A DNA stretch of 6,505 nucleotides from Simkania sp. (GTDB taxonomy: Bacteria; Chlamydiota; Chlamydiia; Chlamydiales; Simkaniaceae). The notes below the pieces were generated by a model. That model was not told the DNA's origin, made no database searches, and saw nothing but the letters and a program-made list of their open reading frames with translations. The stretch is from contig JANQJX010000143.1 of assembly GCA_028281425.1 (NCBI GenBank), positions 1-6,505 on the forward strand. The letters run 5' to 3'. Each line of letters begins with the position of its first letter. Position 1 is the stretch's first letter. Positions 6,108-6,505 of this stretch are shown in pieces. Made by a program: the position numbers and the translations under genes.

Positions 6108-6161
6108 AAAGTCCTTTACAAAATTTATCATTAAAATTTTTTGAGACATCAACAGGACTTT
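6108..6161 (-). terminator. Possible terminator or end structure after the right-hand transposase
   Basis: AAAGTCCT (6108-6115) and AGGACTTT (6154-6161) are exact inverted copies 38 bases apart. The space between contains a further AT pairing (AAAATTT with AAATTTT). On the minus strand the second arm runs into a T-tract (TTTTTTC), the arrangement of an intrinsic terminator for transcription leaving the transposase gene. The long loop weakens this, and one arm overlaps the presumed IS end at 6153. Confidence 0.3.
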
Positions 6162-6505
6162 CGCACTTTAGGTACTAAATGCCGTATAGGGCTGTCTCCA
6201 TATTAAGGTTTGAGATTTCTTCAGCGGTTCGTTTTTCAGTGCATAAATAGTCATATTTTTAGCATAAGCTTGGGAATTGAGGACAATCCAAGCAAGTATT
6301 GCAGTTATGATGTGTGTTTACGTTGAGCCTTGGCATTTCTAGCCTGACATTTACCGATTCCAGTCGTTTGTTTTGTCTCACGGTGATATTGTTCGATCTT
6401 CCACCTGACTGCGCATGCTTTTGTAGCGTCGTCAGATGTACTTACCTGCTTGCGATCATTGGTGACCACGTAGTCGGTGCGGTTTGGATGGATCGTCAAC
6501 CGAAA
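6153..6505 (-). mobile_element. IS4/IS701-type element, 3' end, partial
   Basis: The element enters from the right edge and is read leftwards. It includes the decayed transposase C-terminus and probably ends at CAGGACTTTCGCAC (6153-6166), whose outer bases lie just past the restored stop codon at 6168-6170. Compact spacing of stop codon and terminal repeat is usual in IS elements. The partner end lies outside the window, so the left boundary is an inference. The 58 bases between this point and the IS5-like remnant show no gene. Confidence 0.5.
6168..6505 (-). pseudogene. IS4/IS701-type transposase C-terminus, frameshifted and partial
   Basis: The minus strand is open from the right edge and reads DYVVTNDRKQ, then VRWKIEQYHRETKQTTGIGK, then CQARNAKAQRKH. 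This is the end of the DDE core of IS4/IS701-type transposases. The YREK-like signature is present with Cys in place of Tyr: C-x2-R-x3-E-x6-K, the Glu codon at 6394-6392 being the third catalytic acid. After KH the frame reads TS and stops at TAA 6307-6305. Removing one CA from the CACACA run (6311-6316 on the plus strand, TGTGTG) restores KHIITAILAWIVLNSQAYAK and carries on for a further 47 or so codons to TAA 6170-6168, as expected for the family (usual pattern QRNHI.CA...W). The gene is therefore broken near its end by a two-base expansion. Its 5' part is outside the window. Confidence 0.8.

Noticed and set aside
6305..6499. 64-residue ORF as an intact small gene
   Set aside because: The frame is open beyond 6499 to the window edge, the apparent start is just an internal TTG, and the sequence is the C-terminal part of a frameshifted transposase.
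1..6505. CRISPR array, tRNA, rRNA or defence/toxin system
   Set aside because: No regularly spaced direct repeats, no cloverleaf-like sequence and no rRNA-like stretch was seen. The only non-housekeeping content is IS-derived.

Overview
This AT-rich window (by eye about 35-40% G+C) looks like the chromosome of a member of the Chlamydiae, most likely an environmental family (Parachlamydia/Rhabdochlamydia/Waddlia-like). The main reason is a single 1523-residue SecD-SecF fusion with a very long extracytoplasmic region before the first SecD motif. From memory, chlamydial SecDF proteins have this architecture at about 1400 residues. The insertion-sequence debris beside it also fits IS-rich environmental chlamydiae. 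The taxonomic call is inference.

Layout, left to right. (1) Bases 1-315, minus strand: the first 105 codons of purA (adenylosuccinate synthetase), running off the left edge. (2) Bases 316-789: a 474-bp divergent intergenic region with weak promoter candidates, two short perfect inverted repeats and a possible 21-codon leader ORF ending in the secDF ribosome binding site. (3) Bases 790-5361, plus strand: secDF, complete, with all key SecD and SecF motifs. (4) Bases 5362-6505: about 1.1 kb of mobile-element wreckage. It holds an IS5-like deletion derivative on the minus strand (5451-6094), a 258-bp miniature IS derivative inserted inside it (5558-5815, 16-bp perfect terminal inverted repeats, 7-bp target duplication), and the frameshifted 3' end of an IS4/IS701-type transposase gene entering from the right edge (6168-6505, minus).

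Functionally, purA (AMP synthesis from IMP) and secDF (proton-driven late step of Sec protein export) are unrelated housekeeping genes transcribed away from each other. The downstream 1.1 kb has no intact gene. Its two internally deleted elements each keep a transposase start region joined to a transposase C-terminus, so they look like non-autonomous elements that would need a full-length transposase elsewhere. I see no CRISPR array, tRNA, rRNA or defence system. The most notable content is the nested miniature elements and the unusual SecDF, which is cysteine-free and has a large N-terminal region.
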